This document shows, one piece after another, positions 1-9,422 of a stretch of 64,000 nucleotides of DNA. Within the stretch, counting starts at the first letter, position 1. Each line of letters begins with the position of its first letter. A model generated the notes under the pieces. The model did no database searches and had not been told where the DNA came from. It was given only the letters and a program-made list of their open reading frames with translations. A program made the translations under genes and the position numbers. Source of the DNA: Magnetovibrio blakemorei (lineage in GTDB: Bacteria > Pseudomonadota > Alphaproteobacteria > Rhodospirillales > Magnetovibrionaceae); assembly GCF_001746755.1 (NCBI RefSeq), contig NZ_MCGG01000025.1:62001-126000 (forward strand). The letters run 5' to 3'.

Positions 1-146
1 CTTTAGATCCGTCCCCCATTGCGGTGAATCCACCGCGCAAGACGCTTTTGGATCGCATCAATACGGGTGGGCCAAAAAATGTAGAAAGTATTTTCAACAC
101 CAAGGTGGGGGAAAACGGACTGGCGGGATTCCAGCCGCTTTTTTAG
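1..146 (+). CDS. Possible C-terminal fragment of a protein entering from the left
   Basis: A reading frame open from base 3 runs 47 codons to a TAG at 144-146 and ends in NGLAGFQPLF. Its codons look ordinary for this genome and it lies on the same strand as the next gene, so it may be the tail of an upstream gene. I do not recognise the family. A second frame is also open from base 2 to base 232, which weakens the call. Nothing else is visible between 147 and 230. Confidence 0.3.
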   Translation, partial: LDPSPIAVNPPRKTLLDRINTGGPKNVESIFNTKVGENGLAGFQPLF

Positions 147-230
147 AACAGAACAAAGATTGCTGTGAGCGTCGGAGATGGCTAGACTACCCAGTCGTGG
201 GAGAAACCAACGAGGGTAAAGGGGGCTAGA

Positions 231-602
231 ATGCCATATGTGATGCGCAACGCCGAAGGCCGGATCGTCGCCGTTTTGAGCGAACAGGTTGAAGGCAGCG
301 AAATGGTTTCGGCCAACGATCCGGGTCTGGGACAATTCTTAGCCGCCGACAGTCCCGAGCAGCGTGCCCAACGTGAGCTGATGGAATCCGATCTGGGCTT
401 GATCCGCGTGATTGAAGATTTGATCAACGTGCTGGTCGAGCGTGGTGTGATCATGTTCAATGACTTCCCCGAACCGGTGCAGCGCAAGTTGTTGATGCGC
501 AGCGGCATGCGTAAAGAGTTTTCTTACGTGGACGATTTGTTCAACGCCGACGACAATGAATTTTTGCCACCACCGGATGAAGACGGCGAAGGCTTTCTTT
601 AA
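231..602 (+). CDS. Small conserved acidic hypothetical protein (123 aa)
   Basis: The protein has 123 residues, no signal peptide and no membrane segment. It begins MPYVMRNAEGRIVAV and ends in a very acidic tail (FLPPPDEDGEGFL). Proteins of this shape occur in Rhodospirillales genomes and are often labelled 'tryptophan synthase subunit beta-like', a name that rests on short similarity and implies no enzymatic role; this is from memory. The middle (residues 45-85) is predicted helical. An AGGGGG Shine-Dalgarno lies 6 bases before the ATG. Function unknown. Confidence 0.75.
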   Translation: MPYVMRNAEGRIVAVLSEQVEGSEMVSANDPGLGQFLAADSPEQRAQRELMESDLGLIRVIEDLINVLVERGVIMFNDFPEPVQRKLLMRSGMRKEFSYVDDLFNADDNEFLPPPDEDGEGFL

Positions 603-670
603 GTTCTTCAAGTGCTTTTAGGCATTGATTCAGAGCGGTCTAATATTTGTGTGATCAAATAAAGATTGCG

Positions 671-820
671 CACACCCCCAAAGAACAGTACTATTTTGTG
701 GATTTCTGAGGGGGGGAATTGACCGTTCAATTTCTTGTGGAAATCTCCCTGCGCGTGCGCAGGTTAGAGACCCGTGAAAACGGGAGGGGACTTGTGCGTC
801 TTCATTCATGGCGGCAAGTC
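671..820 (+). promoter_or_regulatory. Candidate structured 5' leader of the di-haem cytochrome gene
   Basis: The 262-base gap before the cytochrome c gene holds several consecutive hairpins on the plus strand: AATTGA/TCAATT (717-722 with 727-732), CTGCGC/GCGCAG around a GT loop (749-762), CCCGT-gaaa-ACGGG (771-784) and GACTTG/CAAGTC (789-794 with 815-820). A CCCCC run (675-679) could also pair with the G-run at 709-716. No poly-U follows, so this is not a simple terminator. I cannot match it to a known riboswitch class. It may be a leader RNA, a small RNA or chance. Confidence 0.3.
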
Positions 821-864
821 GAAGAGTTTCGTTCACTTAAAACTCCAAAAAGGGGATTTTATAA

Positions 865-1590
865 ATGTTGAAAAAAATCATGACCACAGCCGTTTTGTCA
901 TGTGTTGCCGCTGCGTTCATCGTTGTTGCTGTTCCGACAATGGTTAAAGCGGAAGACGATTCTTCCATCGCGCGCGGTGGAATGCTGTACGACAAATGGT
1001 TTAAGGTTATTGGGGCGCAAAAACCCTCTGAAACACATAAAGCGTGGCCTGCCGCCAACACCAAAAAATCCGGCGACGTGACCTGGCGCTGTAAATCGTG
1101 CCATGGCTGGGATATGAAGGGCAAAGACGGCGCTTACGCCAAAGGCTCTTATCTGACCGGTATCAAAGGTCTTGGCGCTATGGCCAATGCTGACAGCGCA
1201 AAAATCATTGCTGTCATTAAAGACGACACCCACGGCATGGGCGGTATGATGGCGGATCAAGATATGATGGATCTGGCCAACTTCGTCAGCAAGGGGCAGT
1301 TCGATATGGGCACCTACATCGACTATGCCACCAAAAAGGTTAAGGGCGATGTGGCCAAAGGTGCGGCTTATTACAACACCGTGTGCGCAAAGTGCCACGG
1401 TGCCGACGGTACCTTGCCCAAAGAAATGGAAGAAACCGTTGGTGGGTTGAGCAATGATAACCCGTGGGAAATCATGCACAAAATCATGAACGGCCAACCG
1501 GCGGAAAACATGCCGGCTATGCGGGCCTTTGGCCCTGAAGTGTCGGCGGATATTCTCGCCTACGCTCAATCACTTCCGGCCAAGAAGTAA
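865..1590 (+). CDS. Periplasmic di-haem cytochrome c
   Basis: A 241-residue exported cytochrome. A signal peptide covers about residues 1-29, with cleavage after MVKA. Two CXXCH haem-c sites are present, CKSCH near residue 77 and CAKCH near residue 174, giving two class-I-like domains joined by a helical linker. The first haem sits in a WRCKSCHGWDMKGKDG context. Distal Met ligands are plausible (MGGMM near residue 130, MPAM near residue 215). It is followed by a strong terminator and then by a NapC-type quinol dehydrogenase gene, so the two may form a quinol-to-periplasm electron path; that is inference. The terminal partner is not in the window. Confidence 0.9.
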   Translation: MLKKIMTTAVLSCVAAAFIVVAVPTMVKAEDDSSIARGGMLYDKWFKVIGAQKPSETHKAWPAANTKKSGDVTWRCKSCHGWDMKGKDGAYAKGSYLTGIKGLGAMANADSAKIIAVIKDDTHGMGGMMADQDMMDLANFVSKGQFDMGTYIDYATKKVKGDVAKGAAYYNTVCAKCHGADGTLPKEMEETVGGLSNDNPWEIMHKIMNGQPAENMPAMRAFGPEVSADILAYAQSLPAKK

Positions 1591-1596
1591 TTTGAC

Positions 1597-1648
1597 AAAG
1601 CCCTCTTCTTAAGCCCGCTTTCGCGCGGGTTGGGAAGGGGGCTTTTTT
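1597..1648 (+). terminator. Rho-independent terminator after the cytochrome c gene
   Basis: An outer stem AAGCCCTCTTC / GAAGGGGGCTT encloses an inner CCCGC / GCGGG hairpin and is followed by six T. It overlaps any upstream non-ATG start for the next gene, which supports the ATG at 1702. Confidence 0.85.
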
Positions 1649-1701
1649 CTTTCAGAAAACGGGCTGCACACGACTGTGGCCCCGACTGGTGGGGTTTTTT
1701 G

Positions 1702-2271
1702 ATGATACGTACATTATGGCAAAGGTTGTGGCAGCCTTCCAAACGGTTTGCCATTGGGGTTATTTTTATCGTCGGTGGCGTTGGTGGGGTGATTTTTTGG
1801 GGTGGCTTTAACACCTTCATGGAACACACCAATACCTTAGAGTTCTGTATTTCGTGTCATGAAATGCGGGACACCGTTTATGAAGAATACAAAACCAGCG
1901 TGCACTATTCCAACCCGTCCGGGGTGCGCGCCATTTGTTCCGATTGCCACGTACCAAAGGCGTGGGGTCCGAAGTTGGTGCGCAAAATTCAAGCCTCCAA
2001 CGAGTTGCTGCACAAAGTGCTGGGCACGATCGATACCCCTGAAAAATTTGAAGAGCATCGCTTGGAATTGGCACAGCGGGTATGGGCAGCTATGGAGGCC
2101 AACGATTCACGAGAGTGTCGCAATTGTCATAGTTTTGATGCGATGCACTGGGAAAAGCAGCGCCGCCGATCCAGCGAAAAAATGCAAGAAGCGGTCAAAA
2201 AGGGCCAGACCTGCATTGAATGTCACAAGGGCATTGCGCACAAGCGCCCCAAACAAGAACGCGACGATTAA
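1702..2271 (+). CDS. NapC/NirT-family tetrahaem cytochrome c (membrane quinol dehydrogenase)
   Basis: A 189-residue protein with one N-terminal membrane anchor (about residues 14-36, GVIFIVGGVGGVIFWGG) and four CXXCH motifs: CISCH, CSDCH, CRNCH and CIECH. This is the layout of NapC/NirT/CymA proteins, which oxidise membrane quinol and pass electrons to periplasmic reductases or cytochromes. Length fits the family. The ATG at 1702 is chosen because a longer TTG-started form would begin inside the upstream terminator. No napA, napB, nirS or torA homologue is nearby, so the electron acceptor is unknown; the di-haem cytochrome just upstream is an obvious candidate. Confidence 0.92.
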   Translation: MIRTLWQRLWQPSKRFAIGVIFIVGGVGGVIFWGGFNTFMEHTNTLEFCISCHEMRDTVYEEYKTSVHYSNPSGVRAICSDCHVPKAWGPKLVRKIQASNELLHKVLGTIDTPEKFEEHRLELAQRVWAAMEANDSRECRNCHSFDAMHWEKQRRRSSEKMQEAVKKGQTCIECHKGIAHKRPKQERDD

Positions 2272-2287
2272 TGTTTCGATATGCAAA

Positions 2288-2324
2288 AAAATGAGGGCTC
2301 AAAACGGAGCCCTCATTTTTTTGT
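2288..2324 (+). terminator. Rho-independent terminator after the NapC-type gene
   Basis: A 10-bp perfect stem ATGAGGGCTC / GAGCCCTCAT with a six-base loop is followed by seven T. Confidence 0.9.
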
Positions 2325-2490
2325 GCTCGCATTGCGTTGATCTTCGTGCGGAGGCAAGGGTCAATCATAGGATGAATGGGGAGGTGTTTTTTCATTTCTC
2401 GTCAACATATTTGTGTTAAGACGGTGCGGAATTGAGATGGCGCCTTAATAAGTCAAATGATTTTGAATAATGAGAAAGCAGGGTGGGGTT

Positions 2491-3819
2491 ATGTCTGGAA
2501 ACAATCAAATATTGAGTGACGAGATCGTCCAATTTTTGTCGCAAGGTCTATATCAACAAGCGATCGAGTTGGGGCAATCTGAAAATGGCGGAGACGCCAT
2601 TGCAGCCCTGTGCCGTGTTCTTGAAGAAAATGATCGGACCAACCTGTCGGGAACCATCCAGGTGGCCGTCGAATGCGGTGATGCGATGGTGTCCATTGCA
2701 GAAATGACCCGCGACGTTCATGAAGTCAACAATCGTTCCCAAGCGATTGCCGCTGCGGCCGAAGAAATGGTTGCCTCCGTCAACGAAATCGCCCGCACCA
2801 GTGAGGCCGCCGCCGCCGATGCCAACACCGTTGAAAACAGTGCCGCCGAAGGCATGAGGTCGGCGGAACAGGCCGTGCAGACCATGGAAAATATTGCCAA
2901 GGCCGTTCAGGAAGCGGCGCACAAAGTGGACACGTTGGCGGAAGCCTCCACCAAGATCGGCCAAATTGTCGAAAGCATCGAAGCCATTGCCAAACAAACG
3001 AACCTTCTGGCGCTGAACGCCACCATCGAAGCCGCACGTGCGGGTGAGGCGGGCAAAGGTTTTGCGGTTGTGGCGGGTGAAGTTAAAAACCTTGCCAATC
3101 AAACGGCCAAGGCGACCGATGACATTCGCAGCCGTATCGATCACTTGCGTACCGAAATGACGGGCATCGTCACGTCTATGGAAAATGGCGCAGAAGCCGT
3201 TAAGGATGGTCAAAAAATCATCGTCTCTACGGGAGACGGAATGCGGGCCATCGGTGAGCAGATTACAGGCGTGACCGGCAAAATGCAGGAAATCGCGGCG
3301 ATTTTGGCTCAACAAAGCGAAGCTTCTACGGAAGTGGCGCAAGGCGTAACCTCCATCGCGGATATGTCCAGTCGCAATTCCAGCGAAATCAATCAAGTTG
3401 CCGACGCAATGGACAAGGCCAACGCCGTGATCATTGGTCGTGTGCAGAGTTTGGGTGAGAGGGACATCTCTCACAAGGTCATCTATCTCGCCAAGTCGGA
3501 CCACACGACGTTCAAGAAAAACATCATGGATACGTTGATTGGCCGCAAAGCGCTTAAGCCGGAAGACCTGGCAGACCACAACAACTGTCGTCTGGGTAAA
3601 TGGTATTATGCCGTTACCGATAGCGACATTAAGAATTCAAGCGCTTTCAAACGCATGGCTGACCCTCATGAACGGGTCCATCGTTATGGTAAAAAAGTTC
3701 TGCAAGATTTATATGCGAACAACATGAACGATGCTTTGACCGCAGCCAAGAATATGGAGGAGGCCTCAAAAGAAGTCATCAGCCTCCTTGACGAACTGGC
3801 GGTTGAACTCGGCCATTAA
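2491..3819 (+). CDS. Soluble methyl-accepting chemotaxis protein with C-terminal CZB domain
   Basis: A cytoplasmic chemoreceptor of about 442 residues with no membrane segment. Residues about 60-320 form the MCP signalling coiled coil; the hairpin tip is recognisable as [20 protein letters not shown] followed by [20 protein letters not shown]. The C-terminus (about 350-440) is a chemoreceptor zinc-binding (CZB) domain, shown by DHTTFKKN, the [11 protein letters not shown] motif and PHERVHRYG, which together give the Zn-binding His and Cys residues. CZB receptors are reported to sense zinc or hypochlorous acid. The start at 2491 is preferred over the in-frame ATG at 2470 because a GGGTGGGG stretch precedes it. 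No che genes are adjacent. Confidence 0.9.
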   Translation: MSGNNQILSDEIVQFLSQGLYQQAIELGQSENGGDAIAALCRVLEENDRTNLSGTIQVAVECGDAMVSIAEMTRDVHEVNNRSQAIAAAAEEMVASVNEIARTSEAAAADANTVENSAAEGMRSAEQAVQTMENIAKAVQEAAHKVDTLAEASTKIGQIVESIEAIAKQTNLLALNATIEAARAGEAGKGFAVVAGEVKNLANQTAKATDDIRSRIDHLRTEMTGIVTSMENGAEAVKDGQKIIVSTGDGMRAIGEQITGVTGKMQEIAAILAQQSEASTEVAQGVTSIADMSSRNSSEINQVADAMDKANAVIIGRVQSLGERDISHKVIYLAKSDHTTFKKNIMDTLIGRKALKPEDLADHNNCRLGKWYYAVTDSDIKNSSAFKRMADPHERVHRYGKKVLQDLYANNMNDALTAAKNMEEASKEVISLLDELAVELGH

Positions 3820-3864
3820 GCCGTCGATCGGGCCGCGTTCATCGAGTGATGGCGCGTTGAAAAT

Positions 3865-3905
3865 AAAAAGAGTGGCGGTCCTTATGGGGCGCCACTCTTT
3901 TTTTA
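3865..3905. terminator. Bidirectional terminator between the chemoreceptor gene and gcvPB
   Basis: An 11-bp stem AAAGAGTGGCG / CGCCACTCTTT is flanked by A-rich sequence on the left and a T-run on the right. It can therefore end transcription of both convergent genes. Confidence 0.85.
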
Positions 3906-3928
3906 TGTGCAGGCTTTAAAGCCTGCAC

Positions 3929-5494
3929 TCAGTTTGCGTCCGGGCTCCACCTCAACACCGGTTTGCGTGCGGCGGCGGTTTCGTCGAGGCGACGACGTGG
4001 GGTGAGCACCGGGGCATTTTTGAAGAACTGAGCGTCGCCGGACTGGGCGCGCGCGTTGAGCCCGCGGAGCGTTTTGATATACAGATCCAGCGTTTCCTTG
4101 GCTTCCGATTCCGTGGGCTCCATCAAAAGCGCGCCGTGCACCACCAGCGGGAAGTACATGGTCATGGGGTGAAAACCCTCGTCGATCATGGCTTTGGCGA
4201 AGTCCAAGGTGGTGACCCCGGTGTCTTTCAAGAAATGATCGTCGAACAGAACTTCGTGCATGCACATGCCGTCGAACGACACGCTCATTTGGTCTTGCAG
4301 CTCAGCGCGCAGATAATTGGCGTTGAGCACGGCATCGCTGGACGCTTGGCGCAAGCCGTCTGCACCGTGGCTCATCATGAACGCCAGGGCGCGGATGAAC
4401 ACGCCCATCTGGCCGTGATAGCCTTTCAGACGACCAAACGGTTTTGCGTCTGAATCCGCTTTGTGTTCTACCAAATCGAAGCCGTCTTTGCCGTGCACGA
4501 TGTAAGGCAGGGGTGCAAACGGGGCGAGCGCTTCGGATAACACCACCGGACCGGCACCCGGTCCACCGCCGCCGTGGGGTGTGGAAAAGGTCTTGTGCAA
4601 ATTCAAGTGCATGCAGTCGATGCCCAAGTCGCCGGGACGCACACGTCCGACAATGGCGTTGAAGTTTGCGCCGTCGCAATAAAAATATCCGCCTGCGTCG
4701 TGGATGGCGTCGGCAATTTCGATCACTTCGTTTTCAAACAGGCCGCAGGTGTTGGGGTTGGTGAGCATGATGCCCGCCACGTCCGGTCCTAATTTGGCTT
4801 TGAAGGCTGCAAAGTCCACCCGGCCCCGTTCGGTGGCAGGAATGGAATCGACGCTAAAGCCGCACGCCGCCGCGGTGGCGGGGTTCGTGCCGTGGGCGCT
4901 TTCGGGCACCAAGACACGCTTGCGGACGTCGGCTTCGCCGCGATCTTCAAGGGCGGCTTTGATGGCCATCATGCCACACAGCTCACCGTGTGCGCCCGCT
5001 GCCGGGCTCATTGCCACGGCGGGCATGGCGCACAGGGTTTTGATCCAGTGCGCCAACGTGTCGATCAGTTCCAGCGCGCCCTGGGCGGTGCTGGTGGGCT
5101 GCATCGGATGCAGATCGCCCAGGCCTTTCAGGCGGGCAATCTTTTCGTTGACCCGGGGGTTGTGCTTCATGGTGCACGATCCCAACGGATAGAAGCCGCT
5201 GTCGATGCCATAGTTTTTTTGGCTGAGACGGGTGTAGTGACGCACCACTTGCGGCTCAGATAAGCCGGGCAAGCCTACTTTGTCTTTGCGTCGCAGTCCG
5301 CCCAAGCGGTTGTCAGAGACTTTGACGTCGGCCAGATCAACGCCGGTGCGTCCGTCTTCACCCAATTCGAAAATTAGCGGTTCAGCAAAATCGAGCCCTT
5401 TGGAGCCGCTGATGGTTTGCTGGGCGGGGGCTTGAGAGCCACCCACAGGAACGTTGGTGCGGCCCTGAGAGAGATCGCGTGATTGATCGCTCAT
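3929..5494 (-). CDS. gcvPB: Glycine dehydrogenase (decarboxylating) subunit 2
   Basis: The C-terminal half of the split P-protein of the glycine cleavage system, 521 residues. With GcvPA it decarboxylates glycine through pyridoxal phosphate and transfers the aminomethyl group to the lipoyl arm of GcvH. The PLP lysine lies in [19 protein letters not shown] (about residue 300). Other family signatures are [10 protein letters not shown] and the [13 protein letters not shown] stretch. It overlaps gcvPA by 4 bases (ATGA), so the two are translationally coupled. It is the last gene of the gcvT-H-PA-PB operon and ends just before a bidirectional terminator. Confidence 0.97.
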   Translation of the reverse strand: MSDQSRDLSQGRTNVPVGGSQAPAQQTISGSKGLDFAEPLIFELGEDGRTGVDLADVKVSDNRLGGLRRKDKVGLPGLSEPQVVRHYTRLSQKNYGIDSGFYPLGSCTMKHNPRVNEKIARLKGLGDLHPMQPTSTAQGALELIDTLAHWIKTLCAMPAVAMSPAAGAHGELCGMMAIKAALEDRGEADVRKRVLVPESAHGTNPATAAACGFSVDSIPATERGRVDFAAFKAKLGPDVAGIMLTNPNTCGLFENEVIEIADAIHDAGGYFYCDGANFNAIVGRVRPGDLGIDCMHLNLHKTFSTPHGGGGPGAGPVVLSEALAPFAPLPYIVHGKDGFDLVEHKADSDAKPFGRLKGYHGQMGVFIRALAFMMSHGADGLRQASSDAVLNANYLRAELQDQMSVSFDGMCMHEVLFDDHFLKDTGVTTLDFAKAMIDEGFHPMTMYFPLVVHGALLMEPTESEAKETLDLYIKTLRGLNARAQSGDAQFFKNAPVLTPRRRLDETAAARKPVLRWSPDAN

Positions 5495-6846
5495 GACAAA
5501 ATCTCCTCAAGGGCTTGGACCAGCGCGGTCATGTCCGCGTCGGTGTTTGTTTCGGTCACGGCAACCAACATATAATTTTTCAAATCATTTCGGTCTGGCA
5601 GCAAGCGCGTCAGGGGCACACCACCCAAGATGCCGCGCTTGGCCAAGGCTTCAACCACCTCTTCGGCGGGCTGGGAAAGCTTCACCGTGAATTCGTTGAA
5701 GAAGCTGTCGTTCATCAGTTCGACACCATCAATGGCAGCCAGTTTATCGGCCAGTGTGCAGGCGTTGGCGTGGTTGAGACGCGCCAAACGGCTTAAGCCT
5801 TCTTCGCCCAGCAAGGACGCATGGATGGTGAACGCCAGCGCGCACAGTCCGGCGTTGGTACAGATGTTCGAGGTCGCTTTTTCCCGGCGGATGTGTTGTT
5901 CGCGGGTCGATAGGGTCAACACCCAACCGCGTTGGCCTTCGACGTCCTGGGTTTGTCCTGTAACCCGACCCGGCATTTGCCGCACCAGCTTGGACGTGGT
6001 GGCAAACAGGCCCACGTAAGGGCCGCCGTAACTCAACGCAATGCCCAAAGACTGGCCCTCGGCGGTGACGATGTCCGCGCCCAAGTTACCGGGGGCCTCC
6101 AACAAACCCAGCGAGACGATTTCGGTGGTCACCGCCACCACCAGTGCGCCTTTGGCATGGGCGGCTTCAGCGATGGGGCGCAAATCGATGATGCGCCCAA
6201 ACATGTCGGGGCTTTGCACCACCACACACGCGGTGTTGTCGTCGATTAAGTCAATGACACTGGCCGGATCGGCGGGGCGGGTGGGGTCAGAATCAGGATG
6301 CACCAATTCGATGTTCAACGAATGGGCGCTGGTCTTGGTGACGTCAAAATAATGTGCGTGAAGCCCACCCGCCAAAACCGCACGGTTGCGCCGGGTCGCC
6401 CTGGCCGCCATCAAAACGGCTTCGGCAGTTGCCGTTGCGCCGTCATACATGGACGCGTTGGCCACTTCCATGCCCGTCAACAGGGCGACTTGGGTTTGGA
6501 ATTCGAACAAATACTGAAGCGTGCCTTGGGACACTTCCGGCTGGTAGGGGGTGTAGGCGGTGAGAAATTCTCCGCGCTGCACCATATAATCGACCGTCGC
6601 CGGAACGTGATGACGATACGCCCCCGCACCCAAAAAACTGGGTGCGATGGACGGCGACAAATTCTTGGCCGCCATGGCGCTAAAGGTGCGTTCGACCTCC
6701 ATCTCACCGACGGCGAGGGGCAGGTCTACGGGGGCTTGCAACAGGGCCTTTTGGGGCACGTCGCAATACAGATCTTCAACAGTCTTTGCGCCAATGGCGT
6801 CAAGCATGTCTTTGCGGTCTTGTTCGGTATGCGGCAGGTAACGCAT
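5491..6846 (-). CDS. gcvPA: Glycine dehydrogenase (decarboxylating) subunit 1
   Basis: The N-terminal half of the split P-protein, 451 residues from the chosen ATG ([15 protein letters not shown]). An AAGGA Shine-Dalgarno lies upstream of it; a longer in-frame extension would run into gcvH and has no family support. Typical segments are [19 protein letters not shown] and the [14 protein letters not shown] loop, both usual in this subunit. It works as a heterotetramer with GcvPB. It lies 28 bases after gcvH. Confidence 0.97.
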   Translation of the reverse strand: MRYLPHTEQDRKDMLDAIGAKTVEDLYCDVPQKALLQAPVDLPLAVGEMEVERTFSAMAAKNLSPSIAPSFLGAGAYRHHVPATVDYMVQRGEFLTAYTPYQPEVSQGTLQYLFEFQTQVALLTGMEVANASMYDGATATAEAVLMAARATRRNRAVLAGGLHAHYFDVTKTSAHSLNIELVHPDSDPTRPADPASVIDLIDDNTACVVVQSPDMFGRIIDLRPIAEAAHAKGALVVAVTTEIVSLGLLEAPGNLGADIVTAEGQSLGIALSYGGPYVGLFATTSKLVRQMPGRVTGQTQDVEGQRGWVLTLSTREQHIRREKATSNICTNAGLCALAFTIHASLLGEEGLSRLARLNHANACTLADKLAAIDGVELMNDSFFNEFTVKLSQPAEEVVEALAKRGILGGVPLTRLLPDRNDLKNYMLVAVTETNTDADMTALVQALEEILS

Positions 6847-6874
6847 CAGCGCGAATTCCTTAAATTGAGAGCAC

Positions 6875-7249
6875 TTAGTCGAGGCTTTCCACGTAAACGT
6901 CGTACTCTTCTTCATCCATCAGATCGTCAAGTTCGGACGGGTCGGACAGTCTGATTTTGAAGAACCAGCCGTCTTCTGCGGGGTCTCCGGACACAGTTGC
7001 CGGATCATCGGCAATGCCAGCGTTGCCTTCAATCACTTCGCCCGATACCGGAGCATAAACTTCGGATGCCGCTTTGACCGATTCGACAACGGCAGCTTCG
7101 TCGCCCTTGGACAGCATGCGGCCCTCGTCGGGCACTTCGACGAACACCAAGTCGCCCAATTGTCCTAAGGCATAAGCGGTGACGCCAACCGTAGCGATGT
7201 CGCCGTCTAAGTTGATCCATTCGTGGTCTTTGGTGAATTTGAGGCTCAT
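6875..7249 (-). CDS. gcvH: Glycine cleavage system H protein
   Basis: A 124-residue lipoyl carrier. The lipoylated lysine is K59 in [14 protein letters not shown]. It shuttles the methylamine group from GcvPAB to GcvT and its dihydrolipoyl arm is reoxidised by lipoamide dehydrogenase, which is not in the window. The acidic C-terminus ([18 protein letters not shown]) is normal for the family. It lies 36 bases downstream of gcvT in the same operon. Confidence 0.97.
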   Translation of the reverse strand: MSLKFTKDHEWINLDGDIATVGVTAYALGQLGDLVFVEVPDEGRMLSKGDEAAVVESVKAASEVYAPVSGEVIEGNAGIADDPATVSGDPAEDGWFFKIRLSDPSELDDLMDEEEYDVYVESLD

Positions 7250-7285
7250 GGTGAAATTCCCGTGTTTGTAAAGTGTGAGGTCGTT

Positions 7286-8416
7286 TTAAACTTTGTAGCT
7301 TTTGTCGGTGAACGGCATTTTGACGATTTTGGCCGCCAACGGTTTGTTGCGCACGATCAAGTTGACGGGCGTGCCGGGCGCGGCAAAGGCTGATTGAACA
7401 TAGCCCATGGCGATGGGGCCTCCGACCGAGGGGCCAAAGCCACCACTGGTGATGGTGCCGATGGCATGGCCTTCTAAGTCTTGCACTTCGGTGCCATCCC
7501 GCGCAGGCGCACGGCCTTCGGGCAAGATGCCGACCCGTTGTTGCTCGGTGCCGTTTTGCAACTGCGCCAAAATGATATCCGCGCCGGGAAAGCCGCCTTC
7601 TTCACGGCGGCGCTTGTTCACCACCCATTTGATGTCGGCTTCAACAGGTGTCGTTTCCGTCGTGATGTCGTGACCGTAGAGGCACAACCCGGCTTCCAGA
7701 CGCAAGCTGTCACGTGCGCCCAATCCGGCAGGTTCGACTTCGGGCTGGTCCAGCAATAATTTGGCGAAGGCTTCGGCCTGGGCACTGGGGACGGAAATTT
7801 CAAAGCCATCTTCACCGGTGTAGCCCGAGCGGGTGACGAAGCAGTCAATGCCATTGATGGTGACTTCTTTAAACGTCATGAAGGTCATAGCCGCGGTCTC
7901 AGGGGCCAAGCGCGCCAAAACGTCACCGGCTTTGGGGCCTTGCAGCGCCAACAGGGCGCGATCGGTGAGGACTTCAAGGGTGGCGCGACCTTTGGTACCC
8001 GCTTCGATGTGGGCGAAGTCTTGGTCTTTACATGCGGCGTTGACGACCAGATAAAGCCCGTCCGCAATGCGCGTGGCCATCAGGTCGTCCAAAATGCCAC
8101 CCTGATCGTTCAGCAAAACGGTGTAGCGGGTCTTACCCACTTGCATCGCTTGGTAATCGCCGGGCACCAGGGTTTCAAAGGCTTGGATGGCATCCGCTCC
8201 GCGCAAGAAGCCCTGACCCATGTGCGAGACGTCAAACAACGACGCACTGGCGCGGGTGTGCAGATGTTCTTTGAGAATGCCTGCAGGGTATTGAACCGGC
8301 ATGGCATATCCGGCAAACGGCACCATTTTGGCACCCAGCGCCCGGTGCAGGCCGTCTAAAGGCGTGATGAGTAGATCTTGCGGGTTTGTATCTTCTGAAT
8401 TTGTGGCGGCGCTCAT
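7286..8416 (-). CDS. gcvT: Aminomethyltransferase (glycine cleavage T protein)
   Basis: A 376-residue T protein that releases ammonia from the H-protein-bound intermediate and forms 5,10-methylene-tetrahydrofolate. Family signatures include the N-terminal FDVSHMGQ motif, the folate-binding region with GYTGEDGFEISVP, and GLGARDSLRLEAGL. The start MSAATNSED is chosen because an AGGAG Shine-Dalgarno lies 8 bases upstream. It is the first gene of the operon, immediately downstream of the glycine riboswitch. Confidence 0.96.
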   Translation of the reverse strand: MSAATNSEDTNPQDLLITPLDGLHRALGAKMVPFAGYAMPVQYPAGILKEHLHTRASASLFDVSHMGQGFLRGADAIQAFETLVPGDYQAMQVGKTRYTVLLNDQGGILDDLMATRIADGLYLVVNAACKDQDFAHIEAGTKGRATLEVLTDRALLALQGPKAGDVLARLAPETAAMTFMTFKEVTINGIDCFVTRSGYTGEDGFEISVPSAQAEAFAKLLLDQPEVEPAGLGARDSLRLEAGLCLYGHDITTETTPVEADIKWVVNKRRREEGGFPGADIILAQLQNGTEQQRVGILPEGRAPARDGTEVQDLEGHAIGTITSGGFGPSVGGPIAMGYVQSAFAAPGTPVNLIVRNKPLAAKIVKMPFTDKSYKV

Positions 8417-8465
8417 CTCAGGTCTCCTCACAGAATCTGGCAGCCACCAATCCACATGGATTTAG

Positions 8466-8690
8466 TGCTGCCCCACTCTGTCACGGAACCTGAAAGATTC
8501 CTCAGCTGATCCCATACGCGCGGGAGGCCAAGTTACATCTTCGGTGAGGGGGCCAGTTCTGCGGCCACCTACTTTCCAGAGCCTCGTCGCCATCACGGTC
8601 CATTTGCCTGAGAGATTCCGGGGCGGTTGCTCCTTCGGCGCTGACCTACCAAATGGTGGTGGCCAGTCTCTCCCGTGGCGGCTTTAATCG
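8466..8690 (-). ncRNA. Tandem glycine riboswitch controlling the gcv operon
   Basis: On the minus strand two glycine aptamers follow each other. The first (about 8690-8566) contains CGGGAGAGACTGGCC, then CGCCGAAGGAGCAA and the CTCTCAGGCAAA core followed by GGACCG. The second (about 8560-8466) contains CACCGAAGATGTAAC, then AATCTTTCAGGTTCCGTGACAGA. The GAAGG/GCAA and CUCAGGCAAA or UUCAGGUUCC elements are the known conserved core of the class. Tandem glycine aptamers upstream of gcvT usually switch expression on when glycine is high. Confidence 0.93.
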
Positions 8691-8738
8691 AGGAAACCAG
8701 TTTTTAATCGTTTTGTCCGGTTCTCCCAGACTCGTAAC

Positions 8739-8766
8739 ATTCTAGAGACAAGCCCACCAACGTCAA
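8739..8766 (-). promoter_or_regulatory. Sigma70-like promoter of the gcv operon
   Basis: On the minus strand TTGACG (8766-8761) and TAGAAT (8744-8739) are separated by 16 bases. Transcription would start near 8731, about 40 bases before the first glycine aptamer. No other gene lies in the 8417-8826 gap. Confidence 0.65.
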
Positions 8767-8826
8767 TGGGGCATATGTTCTGGAAAACAGCCGATGTTGT
8801 GGATAGATAAGGACCGAATTGTCCGC

Positions 8827-9411
8827 TCAGCGGTTTTTGCGCTGATATTCAAGCTCGGATCGGGTGAGTTTCAGGCTTATGTAAACAAGGAAATTTTCCC
8901 CCGTTTGCCCTGCGCTCAACGGTAAAACATAGGCGTGCGGTTCCGGTTTTTGCCAGATCACGCGGGGGACGTCCTTTTGATAAGGAAGGACCAGCGGGTA
9001 GCTATATTTTTTCAAGATCGTTTTTTGCAGGTCCGTAATCGCGATAATATATTCAAAGTCCGCATCGTTGCTTTGATTGGCCGGGCCGCGGCTCGACATG
9101 ATGGTCGGGGCGACAAGAACGGTGAGGGTGCCCGCGCCGATTTTATCGATATCATATACACACCCTTGGGCGAATCCGGTGAGTTCTTCTTCATGGAGAA
9201 CATCGATGATGTCGGTGCCTGGGCCGGGCTTGAAGCGGGTGAGTTTTGCACCGTCGGCGGCGATCAAAACTTCCGGGCAAGGCGGCGGGGGAGCTTCGTC
9301 ACTGGCGCAGGCCGCTAGCCCTAAGCTTATGCTCAGCAGGGCGAAGCCCACGAAGGGACGGCTGAAAAAAGCTTTGGCCGTGGGACGTTTGGGGAAACGT
9401 GAGGGCGCCAT
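8827..9411 (-). CDS. Predicted lipoprotein of unknown function
   Basis: A 194-residue protein from the chosen ATG (MAPSRFPKRPTAKAFF). It has a lipoprotein signal ending in the lipobox LAAC (about residue 35), then a short Pro-rich linker (DEAPPPPC). The mature domain is probably beta-rich: residues about 45-180 alternate short strands (TLTVLVAPTI, EYIIAITDL, HAYVLPLSAG, FLVYISLKLT). An AAGG Shine-Dalgarno precedes the ATG, which lies 11 bases after the CDGSH gene, so the two are likely co-transcribed. I do not recognise a named family. Confidence 0.75.
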   Translation of the reverse strand: MAPSRFPKRPTAKAFFSRPFVGFALLSISLGLAACASDEAPPPPCPEVLIAADGAKLTRFKPGPGTDIIDVLHEEELTGFAQGCVYDIDKIGAGTLTVLVAPTIMSSRGPANQSNDADFEYIIAITDLQKTILKKYSYPLVLPYQKDVPRVIWQKPEPHAYVLPLSAGQTGENFLVYISLKLTRSELEYQRKNR

Positions 9412-9422
9412 CAGATTTAGCC

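Noticed and set aside
645-662. Possible FNR/CRP-like half palindrome (TTTGTGTGATCAAA)
   Set aside because: The spacing does not fit the FNR or CRP consensus and only one half-site is good.
1630-1702. N-terminal extension of the NapC-type protein from a TTG codon
   Set aside because: The extension is coded inside the upstream terminator hairpin and would put extra residues before the membrane anchor with no family support.
2548-3579. Long minus-strand frame (343 codons) across the chemoreceptor gene
   Set aside because: It is the antisense of a well-supported MCP gene; its His/Arg/Gly-rich translation has no family features.
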